The position numbers were made by a program, and so were the translations under genes. A DNA stretch of 64,000 bases from Spirodela intermedia (Eukaryota; Streptophyta; Magnoliopsida; Alismatales; Araceae), in assembly GCA_902729315.2 (NCBI GenBank), contig LR746268.1, forward strand, positions 9,121,005 to 9,185,004. The letters run 5' to 3'. This document shows positions 12,657 to 25,430 of this stretch, piece by piece. Position 1 is the first letter of the stretch. Each line of letters opens with the position of its first letter. The notes beneath the pieces were generated by a model. It saw nothing but the letters and a program-made list of their open reading frames with translations, ran no database searches and was not told the DNA's origin.

Positions 12657-12734
12657 TGGAGTGATGGCTGGGCTGAGGGTTCTCCCTATTCCTCGTTCAA
12701 TGAATCTTCCTCCGGCCTCATTAAAGCTCATGAG
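12271..12734. other. 3' flank of IPT2
   Basis: No gene seen. It contains a short (TA)n(GA)n microsatellite at about 12626-12656. It may include the eroded 3' LTR of the Copia relic that starts at about 12735, but I could not recognise an LTR end. Confidence 0.35.
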
Positions 12735-15700
12735 GTTCCTATCCCTGAAAAATGGTCTCCAACTATTTTTTGATGAAGTGATGATCGATTTCCACATACT
12801 TTGTGTAATCATGGTATACTAGATTGTGCACAATATTGATTGCTGATCTTTTATCATAGAAATGTTTTTTAAGATTCATAAGTGAAAATTTTAAACATTT
12901 AATAAAATCTTCATCTATAATACCTCACATACTCCCTGAAAAAGTGCTTTAAATTCAGCTTCAGCACTTGATTAAGCAACCACATTTTTTTTCTTACTTT
13001 GCCTAGAAATCAAATTTCCTCCTAAGAAGGTGAAAAGTTCAGAGTTTGACAGATCATCTAAAATTATACCTTTTTTTTTTCTAGGACAACCCTTAAAATA
13101 ATATAAAACCCTATATGTTGCCTTTAAATGAAACTCATTACATTGATGAATAAATGAATTTGAAAGACCAACAACATAGGAAATGTTAGGTTTGATCTGT
13201 GTCAAATAGCTCAACCTACCAATGAGACATTGATACATCTCTTAGTCTACAGATTTCTCCCCTTTAGTCAACTATAATTCGTAATTGCAATCATGATACC
13301 CCCTTCACACATCTCCAAATGAGGAGATTGCCCTGTCTAGTGACCCAGCCCTAAATTAGTACCCCATTAAGCCCAACAAATGAAGAGGATGGGCATGGGA
13401 ACAACTCAGAGCCCTAGAAGGACAACATGTTTTGTTGAAACCAAGCAAGTAATGGACAACGTCACCAACATGCTAGATCGTCTCTTATAGAGGATTGACC
13501 AGATGGAAAGCTCTCCTCAACCACAATATGATCACATTAGGGCCTCATCTCTTCTTATTAGGGCTATTAGCAGTCAGCTCACGCCCTTCCCCAAGCAAGG
13601 GTTATAGAATCTAGAGGAAGCTATTTATCCAAGGGTTATAGAATCGTCGTTATTGCACATGGAGCTCTATTTCAAGGTAAAAAACATCCTAACAGAAGAC
13701 AAGTTGAACAAAGCCATCATGTCCCGAAAAGGGAATGCCCTATTATGATATTATTGGAATAACAAAAGGTATATTTTTAAGGGATGACGAAATCTCTAAC
13801 TATAACTCCTCAAATGTTTTGTCATATCTTTTGAGGACAATGTTGTCAAGCAATTCCTAACATCAGCCAAAAGGGTTTTGTAGCCAAATATAGAAGAGAT
13901 TTTGAGACATTATTGATATTCTGGACAAAGATTTCAAAAGAAGTCATGGAAAATAACTATATCAAAGGGTTGAAAAATGAGGCATAGGTAGAGATAAATA
14001 TGAACACATTAAAATGATTGCGAGAGGTTATAAACGTTTTATTGATGGCCAAAGTCAAACTCTAATGCCTATGGTTAGTTTAAATCCCCCAACTGTACTA
14101 CTCACAAAAATATTACCATTCGTCATCTTTAGGGTCAAGAAACAAGGAAAGGGACAAAAGTACAAATTACCATATGCTCAAACCAATGAGAGATGGGTAA
14201 ATCATTTAGTTCAAGCTACAACTTTGAAGTCAAGAGCTTAGAGTGCACTTTGGGGGGAGAGAGGTTGGAAAGCATATGAAGACTACACTCACAATGACAT
14301 AATTGCAAGAAAGGAGAGAGAAAGGTATTTGTCACCATTGGGGTGAAAGATATGGTCATGGTCACCATTGCAAAAAGTAACTATAGATCATAATGGTGCA
14401 CGAAGAGGACTAAAATGTTGGAGAATGCAATGAAGGTGGGACAGATGCTCTAGAAGACAAGGAAAGAGTACCAACTTCATGTCAACTAGAAGAAGAGTTC
14501 CCACATATGACTAACATATCACTGAACTCAGTGGTGGACCTCAACAATCTGAAGACTATGAGGATAGAAGGAGATATCAAAGGAAGGCCAATCACAATAT
14601 TAATCAATTGTGGGGATACCAACAATTTTACGTGTGAAAATCTAGCAATGGAGATGAGATTACACTTAATTAGACTCCTAAATATGGTATATTATTAGGG
14701 AATAGTTTATAGTGAGAGGTCACAATGGTCTAAGGTCTAGCCATCATGCAATAACTCCCACCCCTAACACTAAGGAGCTTAGAGGTTATATTTGAGATGA
14801 ATTAATTTTGGACCCATGAGATGACCCATATTCATTAGGTGAAATTGACTATAAAGTTCTCCTTGAAGGATGCCATAACCACCCTTAAGGAATACCCTCT
14901 TTTATGTATGTTAGGGGTGTCCCTAAATCATTGACCAAACTATTAGTAAAAGAAGGGGCAGTGATCATGGAATTGCATTAAGTCTCTTGCCATAAATGTG
15001 CTAAAAGAAATGATAATTTAAATAGAGTAATAATGTTTTGAAGATACAAACTAAGAGGTAGGTTTATGCAGGAACCATACATCTCTTGTGATAAATGAAA
15101 GGCTTCAGCCTCTCCCACTCCTTAAACAATCAATATCTCAAAAAAATTTCTCTCCCTACTCTTATCCTCAATACTTAACCTAAATCTTTTAAAGGTTCTC
15201 TTTCTATGGCTCTAAGTTGGGCCCATTCTCATCATCTTTGACTGTCAGGTTTAATGGGCTACTAGGTTGAGGTTGTGTCACTTGATAGGCCAATCTCCTC
15301 CTTCAAAGATAGGTGTGAATGGGGGTTGTATCAGATTAATATGAATACTCATTGGTTTACATAAATTTTCTAGTATCCTTCAAAACATCTACCACATTAG
15401 ATAAGGCACTTAGAAAAAGTGAGAACCTTCAATTTTGAGAAAGTACTTAATGTGACTTAGAGTATCGATGTCAAACTTTTTAGCTAGATATTAGATAATA
15501 TTTTCTCATTTAGTTGCACTTGTAATGATTATATCATCAACATACACCAATAGAGCATTAACTCTCCCTAATAAAGAATGTTTAAAAAATAGTCTGATTG
15601 ATCTTATGATGATAATAATCTAATTTTATGATGACTTAAGTAGATGTCCCAAGCCATGTGTAAAGATATTGTTTAAGTCACTATAAGAACTTCTTGAGAC

Positions 15701-17800
15701 TCCACATAATATTAGGTGATAATTGTCCTTCATAGTTAGATGAAAAAACCATGTAAACTTTCTCATTAAGATCCTCATGAAGAAAAGTACTCTTTACGTC
15801 CTATTATCATATGTACCAACTTTTTCATTAATATTTTTTACACAATTTTTTTTTATTGTGTTCACTTTTGTCACAAGAAAAAATATTTCTTGATAATCAA
15901 CTATATATATTTGTGCATAGCCTTTAACAATTAGTATAGTGTTATATCAATCAATTGAGTCATCATCTATATATTTTACCTAACATACCCACTTACAAGT
16001 AATCTTTTTTTATTCTTAGGTAGAACTATGAGATCTCAAGTTTGATTTCTTTGGAGAATACTCACTTCTTTATTAATGAATTATTTACACTACTTCTTCA
16101 ATATAGTTTTAGAGGTATTAACTAGAATTGTAGCTGAAATTAAAAAGAAAATAGACTAATAGATATAAAGGGAAATTTGTGCATACTTGTTGAGATTTTT
16201 CTAGGTCAATAATAAATGAATTATACAAATCATTATTGGTATGAGACAAAGGACCAAATGAGGTGTTATAGATATCATCAAAGGTAAGCTCAAGATCTGA
16301 AGTTGGTGTTAGAAGTGCTCTTTCTTGGCATATACACACACTAAATTTGAGAAGTTTAGGAAGTAGATCAAAGAAATAAAGATTTTACTTAGATAGTGAA
16401 ATTGATATGAACATGCTATTTTACAAAAGAGAATCAACAAAACAAATTATATAGTGATATGACAATAGTATGTCAGAAGAGGATTTCTGAAAATATGATT
16501 TAGATTTATAAAATATAATAATCATCATTGTAAATGACTTTCAAGTATAAAAATAATACCAATGATAAACTTTTTGAGTGGTAGAATATCCAGAAACAAT
16601 GAACTTAAGAGCTTATGGATCTAATTTGCATTTAGTTTGATCATGTTTATGCACAAAGAAACTTAACTAAATATATGTGGCCCTAATATAATTTTAATTT
16701 AATTATTAAGAAAAAAATGAGGTTAACATGACCAAAGGACTGAAAATTTAATATTCTAGTAGGAAGGCATTTGTTAAGATATCTCACAATTATGATGACT
16801 TCACCTAATAAAAAATGACACATGTTTATGAAACAAAAGGGATCATGCAATCTTTAAGAGATGTAATTTTTTTCTTTTTAATTAGTCTATTTTACTGAGG
16901 TGTATAGACATAGGAAGACTCATGTATGATACTTTTTAATTAAAAGAATGTTTAGATTGTTACTATCACACATATTTTTACTGAAAGAACTTTATCAAAT
17001 ATCATACATATATTTTTATCAAAAAGGCACAAAAGTGGAATTATTGATTAGTTTCTTAATGGAAATGAAGTTGGTAAAGAGTTGAAGAACATGAAGTTTA
17101 GTGAATAATCCAAAAGTTTTAAAAATGATGTCACTAACACTAGTAATTGTGAGAAGAAAAGTTGTATGTAACAAAATAATAGAAATAATTTTTCAATGAC
17201 CTGTTGTCCTAAGTCTGTTACCCAATATCAAGTAAACATCAACTAATTGTGATTGATGTGCTACCATCAACTTTAGCTTTTCTAATTAAACATTTTTTTT
17301 TTATTTCAACTAATAAAACTAGATTGATATTCCTATAACTAATTGATTGATTGAGGTTATTAAATATTTTATTCGTAGATGGATTGGTCGTTTGATGCAC
17401 TTTACTTGCACAATCCTCAAAGCTAAAATTATATTTTTTTTATCATAGAGTTTTTAACATATATCATAGAGTTTGTATGATGAGATTGGCTACAATATGT
17501 GCACTAGAGATTATTTTTATAGTCAAACCTTTGAGTTTTCCCTTGTACAAAAGATGGATGATGGCTTATCTCTACACCATTCTCTATAATGTAACCCCAA
17601 ATACAATATTTTTCATATCTTGCATAGATAACATCAACTTTTTATAGCTTTATTTATTTAGCACAATTGGATTGCTCATCAAGGTTGTCTCCTTTGGCAT
17701 CCTAAAATTTGTTGTCTTTCATGATCAAACATATGAATTAATCTAATAAAAAATTTATGGATACATTGTTGATACCCTTAAATAGTTACTATTAAGGTTG
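12735..17800 (-). mobile_element. decayed Ty1/Copia retrotransposon, minus strand, interrupted
   Basis: Read on the minus strand, pieces of a Copia pol appear in the expected order from high to low coordinate. Near 16500-16680 is an integrase C-terminal block (LDP, then GYSTTQK). Near 15520 is the reverse transcriptase active site (LVYVDDIII). At 12972-13290 are the connection and RNase H start (YQCLIGRLSYLT, then KPNISY). Near 12900-12990 is VARSSAEAEF, and near 12760-12800 KYVEIDHHFIK. Stops and frameshifts are everywhere, so the element is dead. About 1.9 kb of other sequence separates YVDD from YQCLIGRL instead of the usual few hundred bases. Ends and LTRs are not resolved; 17800 is an approximate right limit. 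Confidence 0.75.
13330..15050 (+). mobile_element. Ty3/Gypsy gag-protease fragment inserted in the Copia relic
   Basis: On the plus strand, degenerate Gypsy gag text runs from about 13380, including an ELYFKVKNIL-like block near 13660 and YIKGLKNEA near 13960. An aspartic-protease domain sits at 14507-14698: KTMRIEGDIKGRPITILI, then NCGD where active proteases have DSG. It lies inside the gap of the minus-strand Copia. Multiple stops interrupt it. No reverse transcriptase or LTR of this element was recognised, so it is a fragment or strongly eroded. Sequence from 15050 to 15300 is also foreign to the Copia frame and may be part of it. Confidence 0.6.
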
Positions 17801-18235
17801 ATAAAAATTTATAATTTATATATTGAATTTTCAACAAGATAACTAAGATATACATAAAATTATCAAATCAAGGATGATTATAATGAAAAGATCTATTACT
17901 TGAGATTGAGGAAGAATTAGATGAAAAAGATAGAAGAGAGTTAACTTTGGCAAGCAAGAGAGAGATTAGATGAATCTCACCTTGATGATTTTTCAATAAC
18001 CAAGGGAAGGATAATAAGGTACAAAACATATAAAGGGGTTTGATTATCGAGATAAAGATAAAACCAATTTACTCTTACTCCCTACCTAATTATACCTCTC
18101 TCTTCTCTATCATAATCTCTTGGTCAACTTTGATGAATTAAAAAGTCAAAAAATGGTTAGGGGATCTGAGATAGGTATGAAAGTTATTCTACTATAATTC
18201 ATTTCCCTATGCCATTTTTGTGTCACTCACAAGGT
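17800..18235. mobile_element. possible LTR or spacer between two Copia relics
   Basis: AT-rich stretch between the minus-strand Copia relic and the plus-strand one. A GGTATCAACA-like motif on the minus strand near 17770 resembles a degenerate initiator-Met primer-binding site. That would place the 5' LTR of the minus-strand element here. I could not find the matching LTR copy. Confidence 0.25.
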
Positions 18236-19984
18236 CGATAGGATGAGGAACCCTAATTACTCCTATTCTAAATCTAACCTATAGTGAGGAACTAGTTCAA
18301 CCTAATGAATCGATAGAAGTCACTCAAAATTTAGATGAGGGAGAAAAAGAATTAATACATTTATCTCACTCACCTATTCAAGAATGAAACAATGATGACT
18401 TACCAATTGCTCTTTGAAAAGAGAAAACAAAGTGTTTCAAGAATCCTCATTATCCAATTTCAAATTTCTTATTATACAAATATTTATCACTATCTTCTAA
18501 ACCATTTCTTACCTCTATTGATGTTGTTGAAATTCTATCAAATGTCTCTAAAGTATTACAAAATGTTAAATGGAAACATGCCATGGATGAAGAAATGTGT
18601 GCATTAAAAACAATCAGACATAGGAATTGGTAAAGTTACCTCACGGAAGAAAACTAATTGGCTACAAATGGATATACACTATTAAATATAAATCAAATGA
18701 TATGATTGATAGGTAGAAACCTACACTAGTTGCAAAAGAATTTACTCAAACATATGAGATTGATTATTTTAAAACTTTTGCCCTTGTTGTAAAAATGAAT
18801 ATTATTAAGATTCTATTTTCATTATCAGACTAGTACAATTGGAAAATATAATAATTTGATATAAGAAATGCTTTCTTTCATAGAGAATTGGAAGAAGAAA
18901 TTTACATGAAAGTACCATTAGGATATGATAAAGGAAAAGACAAAATAATTATTTTTAAATTAAAAAGGTCACTATGTGGTTTAAAACAATCACCTAGAGT
19001 ATGGTTCAAGAAGTTTACCAAGGTGATGTGTGATTTAGGACACAAATATAGTAATGGTGATTACATATTATTTATTAAACACTCATATTTAGTGGGGGAT
19101 GACAACACTTTTAGTTTATGTGGATAGTATAATTGTAATAGGAGATATAATTTTTAGGAATTAAAGTACCCTATTCAAAACAAAGTATATTTATTTCACA
19201 ACATAAATATATTTTGAATCTTCTTAGAGAAACAGAAACATTAGAATGTAAACCAATGAACAGTCCCATAGATCTAAAACATAAACTTAATAATATAAAG
19301 GAAACTAAATCAATAGATGTGCATACATATCAAAGACTTGTAGGTAAATTAATTTATCTATCTCATACACGCCCTAATATTTCTTATACCATTAGTACTC
19401 TTAGTCAATTTATGTACTGTCTGAAAGAGATCTATTTATTTGTAATTGATAGAGTATTGTAATATTTTAAAAGAATAATATGTAGAGGTATTGTATTTAA
19501 GAAGAATAATAAACTTGATGTTTAAGCTTATACAGATGCATTGTTGACTGATGCTATCATCTGAATATTGTGCTTTTTTTTATGGAAACTTGATTAACTA
19601 GCATAGCAAAAAACAATAAGTGGTAGCGAGATCAAGTATTGAATCAGAGTTTAAAAAATAATGGTGCATGAGATTTGTGAAGTTTTATGGGTGAAAGAAA
19701 TCTTAGAAGACTTGAGAGTTAAGTGGATTCAACCTATCAAATTACATTGTGATAATAAATCAGCCATCAACACTGCACATAATTCAGTCCAACATGATCA
19801 TATGAAATATGTGGAAATAGACTGACATTTCATCAAAGAAAAACTTGATAAGGGTATTATCTATACACCTTATATAGTATCTCATGAGCAGTTGGTAGAT
19901 GTGATAATCAAAGGATTGAGTGCGACAATTTCTCAACATCTCATATTCATGTTGGGATTGGATGCCATCCATTTACCAACTTGA
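18236..19984 (+). mobile_element. decayed Ty1/Copia pol fragment, plus strand
   Basis: Plus-strand Copia reverse transcriptase to RNase H, broken by stops and frameshifts. Recognisable blocks in order are NVKWKHAMDEEM (18560-18600), RKLIGYKWIYTIKYKS (18650-18700), LVAKEFTQ (18730), YMKVPLGYDKGKD (18902-18945), LKRSLCGLKQSP (18960-18995), YQRLVGKLIYLSHTRPNISY (19330-19390) and HFIKEKL (19830-19850). The order is that of an intact element missing gag, protease and integrase. It lies head to head with the minus-strand relic at 12735-17800 and is a separate insertion. Confidence 0.75.
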
Positions 19985-19991
19985 AAGGAGA

Positions 19992-20106
19992 TGTTAGAAG
20001 CTTTTTCTTTTTGTCTTTACTTTCTTATTCTCCTCTCTCCCTCTCTCCCTCACTGTCCACACCTCCTACGGTCCTCTCTCAAGGAGAGAAGAAGAAGGAA
20101 CTAACA
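19992..20106 (+). mobile_element. candidate short 3' LTR of the plus-strand Copia
   Basis: Just after the end of the RNase H frame and a purine-rich AAAGGAGA tract, the sequence TGTTAG starts a segment that ends with CTAACA at 20101-20106, a perfect 6-base terminal inverted repeat. At 115 bp it is short for a Copia LTR, so the true end may be further right, for example near 20176 (ATCTCACA). No 5' partner was found. Confidence 0.3.
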
Positions 20107-20710
<604 letters not shown>

Positions 20711-21072
20711 GCCCATTTGTCTGTGGTAACTTTTCGGTAATTTGACCACCGCTGCAAAATATTTCGTATTGGAGCCATTGTCGCAAAGGACTCGCCGGGG
20801 TATGGAGCCAACTCCTTGCGGCGAGTGACGACTGCTCCCAGGGCCGGCCACAACAAAGGTAAAAAAAACTGCCAGCTCGACGCTCGTGGTTGCAGATCTC
20901 CCTTGGTCATTGGGATCGGGGCGGTCGCCAGGCGTCTATCGTAGGACTTCCCTCTCTCGAAGCCTCCAGGGCCTCGCCTCTCTCTGACGTGAGCACCTCC
21001 GTCATCGTCATTTATTCGCCCCCCCTTGCAAACCCTCCCACGCCCATCCCTCCCTGACCCAGAGTCGGACTA

Positions 21073-21080
21073 CATATAAA
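21073..21080 (+). promoter_or_regulatory. TATA box of the UGT gene
   Basis: CATATAAA lies 64-71 bases before the ATG at 21144. A transcription start about 30 bases downstream, near 21105, would give a leader of roughly 40 bases. Confidence 0.55.
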
Positions 21081-21143
21081 CCCGACGGTCCCGGGTCCTA
21101 GTCTCTGAGTGGGGCAGTCGTTCCTTCTTCTCGAACAATCTCC

Positions 21144-22535
21144 ATGGAGTGCAGGGGAGAGTCGGCCTCTGGTCTCAGCGTTCTGATGCTGCCCTGGCTG
21201 GCGCACGGCCATATCTCCCCTTTTCTAGAGCTCGGGAGGCGTCTCTCTTCCAGAGGCTTCCGCGTCCACCTCTGCTCCACCCCCGCAAACCTTGCCTCTG
21301 TCCGGCTCGAGGACGGCGCCGGCGTGGAGCTCGTGGAGCTTCACCTTCCCGACGACCTCCCGGAGCTCCCACCTCACCTTCACACCACCAGGAACCTCCC
21401 TCCTCACCTGATGCCCAACCTCAAAACCGCCTTCGACCTCGCTGAGCCGGCCTTTTGCGGCCTTCTCGACTCCCTCCGCCCCAGCGTCGTCGTCTACGAC
21501 TTCCTACAGCCCTGGGCCCCCGCCGCCGCCGCCACACGTAACATCCCTGCCGTGCTCTTTCTCTCGGTGGGGGGCGCCGCGTACGCCTTTCTGAGCCACC
21601 TCGCAGCGAAGCCCGCAGAGGAGTTTCCCTTCCCATCGATGCGTTTCGACGACGATGACGACGTCGCCCGTATCCGCCGCATGCTCCACCCCGTCCCAGA
21701 TCGCCCCTCCAATGGAGACAGAGCGGCGCAGTGTAGCGAGCTGTCGTCCAGTTTCGTCCTTATCAAGACCTCCCGAGAAATCGAAGGGAAGTACATAGAC
21801 TACGTCAGCCTGCTCAAGGGAAAGGAACACGTCCTCGTAGGACCCCTCGTCTGGGAACCCCGCCGTCACCTCGGAGACGACCACCGGTGGCACCGCTTCT
21901 CTGCATGGCTCGACCACAAGCCACAGTCCTCCGTCGCATTCGTCTCCTTCGGCAGCGAGTACTTCATGTCCAAGAAGGAAACCACAGAGGTCGCCCGCGG
22001 GCTGGAGCTCAGTGGAGTCGGCTTCATATGGGTCCTCAGATTCCCCAAAGGGGAGGAGGTTCCACTCGAGAACGCCCTCCCGGAGGGCTTCCTGAGGAGG
22101 AACTCGGGGAGGGGAATAGTTGTCGAGGACTGGGCGCCGCAGGGGGGAATCCTGGCCCACGCCGCTGTCGGCGCCTTCGTCACACACTGCGGTTGGAGCT
22201 CGGTGATGGAGGCTCTGCGATGGGGAGTGCCCATGGTGGCCGCCCCGCTGCATCTCGACCAGCCGCTGAACGCCAAGGTCGTCGCGGAGCTCGATGTGGG
22301 CGTGGAGGTGAGACGGGCCGCCGGCGACAAGGAGAGGAGGTACGGGGGCGAGGAGTTGGCATGGGCTCTTAGGAGCGCCATGTCGGGGGAGGGGAGCGAG
22401 GGGATGAGGAGGAGGGCCAGGGAGATGGGCGAGGTACTCCGCCGGAGAGGAGACCACGACGTGGACATCGCAGCGGCGAAGTTGGCTGGGCTCTGCAGCG
22501 CCGCCACTGCCAAAGTAAGAAGAGAGTCCATGTGA
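21144..22535 (+). CDS. family 1 UDP-glycosyltransferase (UGT79/91/94-like)
   Basis: Single-exon gene of 463 residues, the usual length for plant UGTs. It transfers a sugar, probably glucose, from a UDP-sugar to a small molecule in the cytosol. The catalytic His is in PWLAHGHISPF (His23), and the partner Asp is in VVYDFLQPW (Asp119). The 44-residue PSPG box starts at Trp330 (WAPQGGIL), contains THCGWSSVMEAL and ends in Asp-Gln; a final Gln is usual for glucosyl donors. The N-terminal text resembles the UGT79/91/94 group, which often adds a second sugar to flavonoid or terpenoid glycosides; that acceptor class is inference. The gene has no intron, is GC-rich and stands alone between two retrotransposon blocks. 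Its last ~20 codons and 3' flank belong to a segment duplicated in inverted orientation at 943-1310. Confidence 0.88.
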   Translation: MECRGESASGLSVLMLPWLAHGHISPFLELGRRLSSRGFRVHLCSTPANLASVRLEDGAGVELVELHLPDDLPELPPHLHTTRNLPPHLMPNLKTAFDLAEPAFCGLLDSLRPSVVVYDFLQPWAPAAAATRNIPAVLFLSVGGAAYAFLSHLAAKPAEEFPFPSMRFDDDDDVARIRRMLHPVPDRPSNGDRAAQCSELSSSFVLIKTSREIEGKYIDYVSLLKGKEHVLVGPLVWEPRRHLGDDHRWHRFSAWLDHKPQSSVAFVSFGSEYFMSKKETTEVARGLELSGVGFIWVLRFPKGEEVPLENALPEGFLRRNSGRGIVVEDWAPQGGILAHAAVGAFVTHCGWSSVMEALRWGVPMVAAPLHLDQPLNAKVVAELDVGVEVRRAAGDKERRYGGEELAWALRSAMSGEGSEGMRRRAREMGEVLRRRGDHDVDIAAAKLAGLCSAATAKVRRESM

Positions 22536-22895
22536 TGGCGGCTCTCGTGAGGTCGAAGGTCTCGGTGGGGATTATGGGCTCAAAAGAGTATGAGAGTAAT
22601 GATATTGGCATGATCATTTATGAGTCTCGAGAGTCTCGTCTCGACGTCTTGGAGCTCATGACCCTCACACGTTCTTCCGGAGGTTATATGCTTCTGTCGC
22701 TCACTTTTTGTTTATTTCTTGATCTTGTCTGGGATATTTTTCCCGAAATATCCGAAGAATGCTAGGAAACTGGGCTCGTAGATAAAAGCCGATTTGCAAA
22801 CCCCTTTATGTGGGCCTTATTAAATGCCAGTTATTGGGCCGGGCGACCAGCTTCCAGACCCTGGAGTTCAGGCCGTCCGAGCAGCTGCAACCCAA
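22490..22895 (+). repeat. UGT 3' end plus flank, inverted partner of 943-1310
   Basis: Covers the last codons of the UGT gene, its stop and about 360 bases of flank. The flank contains a small palindrome, GGATATTT then AAATATCC, at 22731-22752, which is partly kept in the other copy. Identity with the reverse complement of 943-1310 is obvious but low enough to imply an old duplication. It could be a segmental inverted duplication or a transposon fragment that supplies the UGT 3' end. Confidence 0.65.
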
Positions 22896-23106
22896 ACCCC
22901 CCACCCTGTGACCAACCTGGCCACCTATAAAGACTTACATAGGAACAAGAATCAGAGCCCACCTGCTTCAGCTAGGGCTTCCTTGCGTTTTGTTATCGCC
23001 ATACAAATACTGTACTCTAGTGCCCAATAACAGTTTGTGTCAAAGGCTTCCCCTTGGGTCTGTGAGAAATTGGAAGGATTATTTGACAACTATTCCTCAT
23101 TCATCT
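22896..23106. other. short spacer before the Copia element
   Basis: Contains a TATAAAG motif near 22926 but no following gene. No feature can be supported. Confidence 0.3.
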
Positions 23107-23144
23107 CATCCGACCAATTGCACCATGGAAACCGACGAAGTGGA
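23107..23144. repeat. left copy of 38-bp imperfect direct repeat flanking the Copia element
   Basis: CATCC, then CATGGAAACCGACGAAGTGG and a final A, match 28218-28255 with about five mismatches in 38 bases. It ends five bases before the left LTR terminus. A normal Copia target-site duplication is five bases. Confidence 0.7.
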
Positions 23145-23149
23145 ACTAT

Positions 23150-23673
23150 TGTTTGGAACAAGATCTTAATGGGCCTGGACTGACCTGTCAGCATAGCGGA
23201 AACTTGAAAATACAAGTACATCAAGTCTTCTAAGATATAAATGATAATGAAAATATTGAATGATTTATAATAAAGTAGAACTTTGATTATTGTGATCTAA
23301 GGAAAATAAACACACCTCACGACCACTAAACCAACAGAGAAGAGAAATGACAAAGTTTGAGGAATAAAATATAATAAAAATAGAGTTAATGAAATAGTAA
23401 TATCAGCAACTAGTAAAAGAGAGAGAGAGAAAAGAGAAGGGAGATGATGTCATAACTCTTGTTGCAACTACTAGAGAGGATTGGGTTTCTCATACCTTAG
23501 ATTTGTCTATTTCCTCTCATGTTTCTCTCTCCTTGAGCTCCCTTTAACTATAGATTACTAAAAAAGAATTAGACTATTTTCTAGATAGAAAATAATCATA
23601 AGTGAAAGTCCAGTAAAGAGGGATGTGGCCCATATAGGCCTCGCTAAAAAAGGATGACCAAGTCATCCTTACA
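23150..23673 (-). repeat. 3' LTR of the Copia element
   Basis: 524 bases, aligned over its length with 27727-28219. On the plus strand it begins TGTTTGGAACAAG and ends CATCCTTACA. It carries about 30 bases near 23550-23580 that are missing from the other LTR. Confidence 0.85.
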
Positions 23674-23879
23674 AATCTCTACCTTGACTTGAACATCATG
23701 GTGATCTTCAAAACTTTATACTAAAAACTTTATCAGCTTCTCATGACTACAATAGAAAAGAATTTAGTTGCATACATTCTCTCAAAAAGGAGAGGTTAGA
23801 TCTAAGTGTTGTGAACTCCAATCAAATTCAAGCAATCTTAGAACTTTGAAATAAGAAGAGGTTTTGTTAGTATATCAGC

Positions 23880-25430
23880 TTGATTGTCTTCAGTACCAAT
23901 CTTCTACACACTAATTTTACTTGAAAAAATTATATAACAAATAAAATGATACTTGATGCAAATATTATTTGTCCTTTTGTGATACATTTGATCTTTGGTC
24001 AAATGAATAATACTTAAATTATCACAATGGACAACAATTAAAACTTAACATAAACATAATTTAGAAAATAAACCTCTTAACTTTATAGCTTCCTTTAATG
24101 TCTCTATAAGTGCCATAAATTCTGCCTCTATTATGGACAGAGCTATAAAGAAGCTTTCCAACTAACAACACATCTACTAACTGAAAATATAGAATCAAAT
24201 AGTGACCTCTATTTATCAAGATCTCTCACAAAATTTGAATCAGTAATTCCAATCAAGGTATCACTAGTTCTCTAAAACTGTAAATATATATCATTACTAC
24301 CCCTCAAGTACTTGAAAATCTAGTTAATAGCATGTCAATCTATTTTACTTGGATTAACCATATAATGACTAACTACATTAAATTGCATGTGACATATCAA
24401 GATGAGTGTATATCATAACATACATCATGCTACCTACAACACTACAGTATGAAACATGTGACATAAAATTTCCATCTATTAGAAACTATGGTGATAAGAA
24501 ATTTGAAAGCTTGAAATGAACATCAAATGAAATATGAATAAGCTTCACATCCCACATATTAAAATGTTTTACTTTTCTAATGTACTTAGCTTGGGATGAC
24601 TATAACTTACATTCATTTCGACTTCTATGAATCTCCATTCCGAGAATTTTCTTGACTGCTCCTAAATCTTTCATCTCAAACTCATTGTTGAGTAAAGCTT
24701 TTAATTTGTTGATTTTAGATATATCTTTTACTGCGATCAACATATCATCAACATAAAATAGCAAATAAAGAAAGTAATAATTTGACAACTTTTTAAAGTA
24801 AACATAATTATCAAATTTACTACGAGAGAATTTATGTTGTGTCATAAATGAATCAAATCTCTTATATCACTATCGAGGAGATTGTTTGAGGCCATATAGA
24901 GATTTCTTCAGCAAACAAACATGCTTCTCTTTTTTTTCAAAAAGAAAGCCTTCATGTTGCTGCATATATACATGTTCTTTAAGATGCTCATGAAGAAAGA
25001 TTATTTTAACATCTATCTATTCTAACTTTAAATTATATGATGTAACAATAGATAACAAAACACATATAGAACTATACATAATGACATGAGAAAATATATC
25101 ATTATAATCAACTCATTTAACCTAATTATAACCTTTTGCAACCAATCGTGTTTTGTATCTAACATCATTAGAGTTTAGAGTGCATCATTTTTTATTAAAA
25201 ATCTACTTGAAACCAATGACTTTCTATTCTTTGGGAGCCTCCACCAACTCCCAAGTTTGATTTTTATAGAGAGGTTCAATTTTTTCTTTTATAGCAACTT
25301 GCCACTTGTTTGCATCATCACGAGATATAACATTTGAAAACTTAGAAGACTCATTCGGATCCAAAGTTTCTTCAATAATGATTAACATATAAACAACCAT
25401 AACAACATATCTATATCTCAACGGTGGCTT
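23880..25430 (-). pseudogene. Copia reverse transcriptase/RNase H remnant
   Basis: Minus strand. At 25224-25421 are the block before the RT domain (ANKWQVAIKEKIEPL) and NQTWELV. At 24600-24845 are YLLFYVDDMLI (the YVDD active site), FEMKDLGAVKKILGMEI and neighbouring text. Weaker connection and RNase H matches follow down to about 23900. It is broken by several stops. This is the enzyme region that would copy element RNA into DNA in virus-like particles; here it is dead. Confidence 0.8.

Noticed and set aside
21504-22457. 317-codon open frame antisense to the glycosyltransferase
   Set aside because: It is a shadow of a GC-rich coding strand; it has no domain, while the plus strand carries a complete UGT with its PSPG box.
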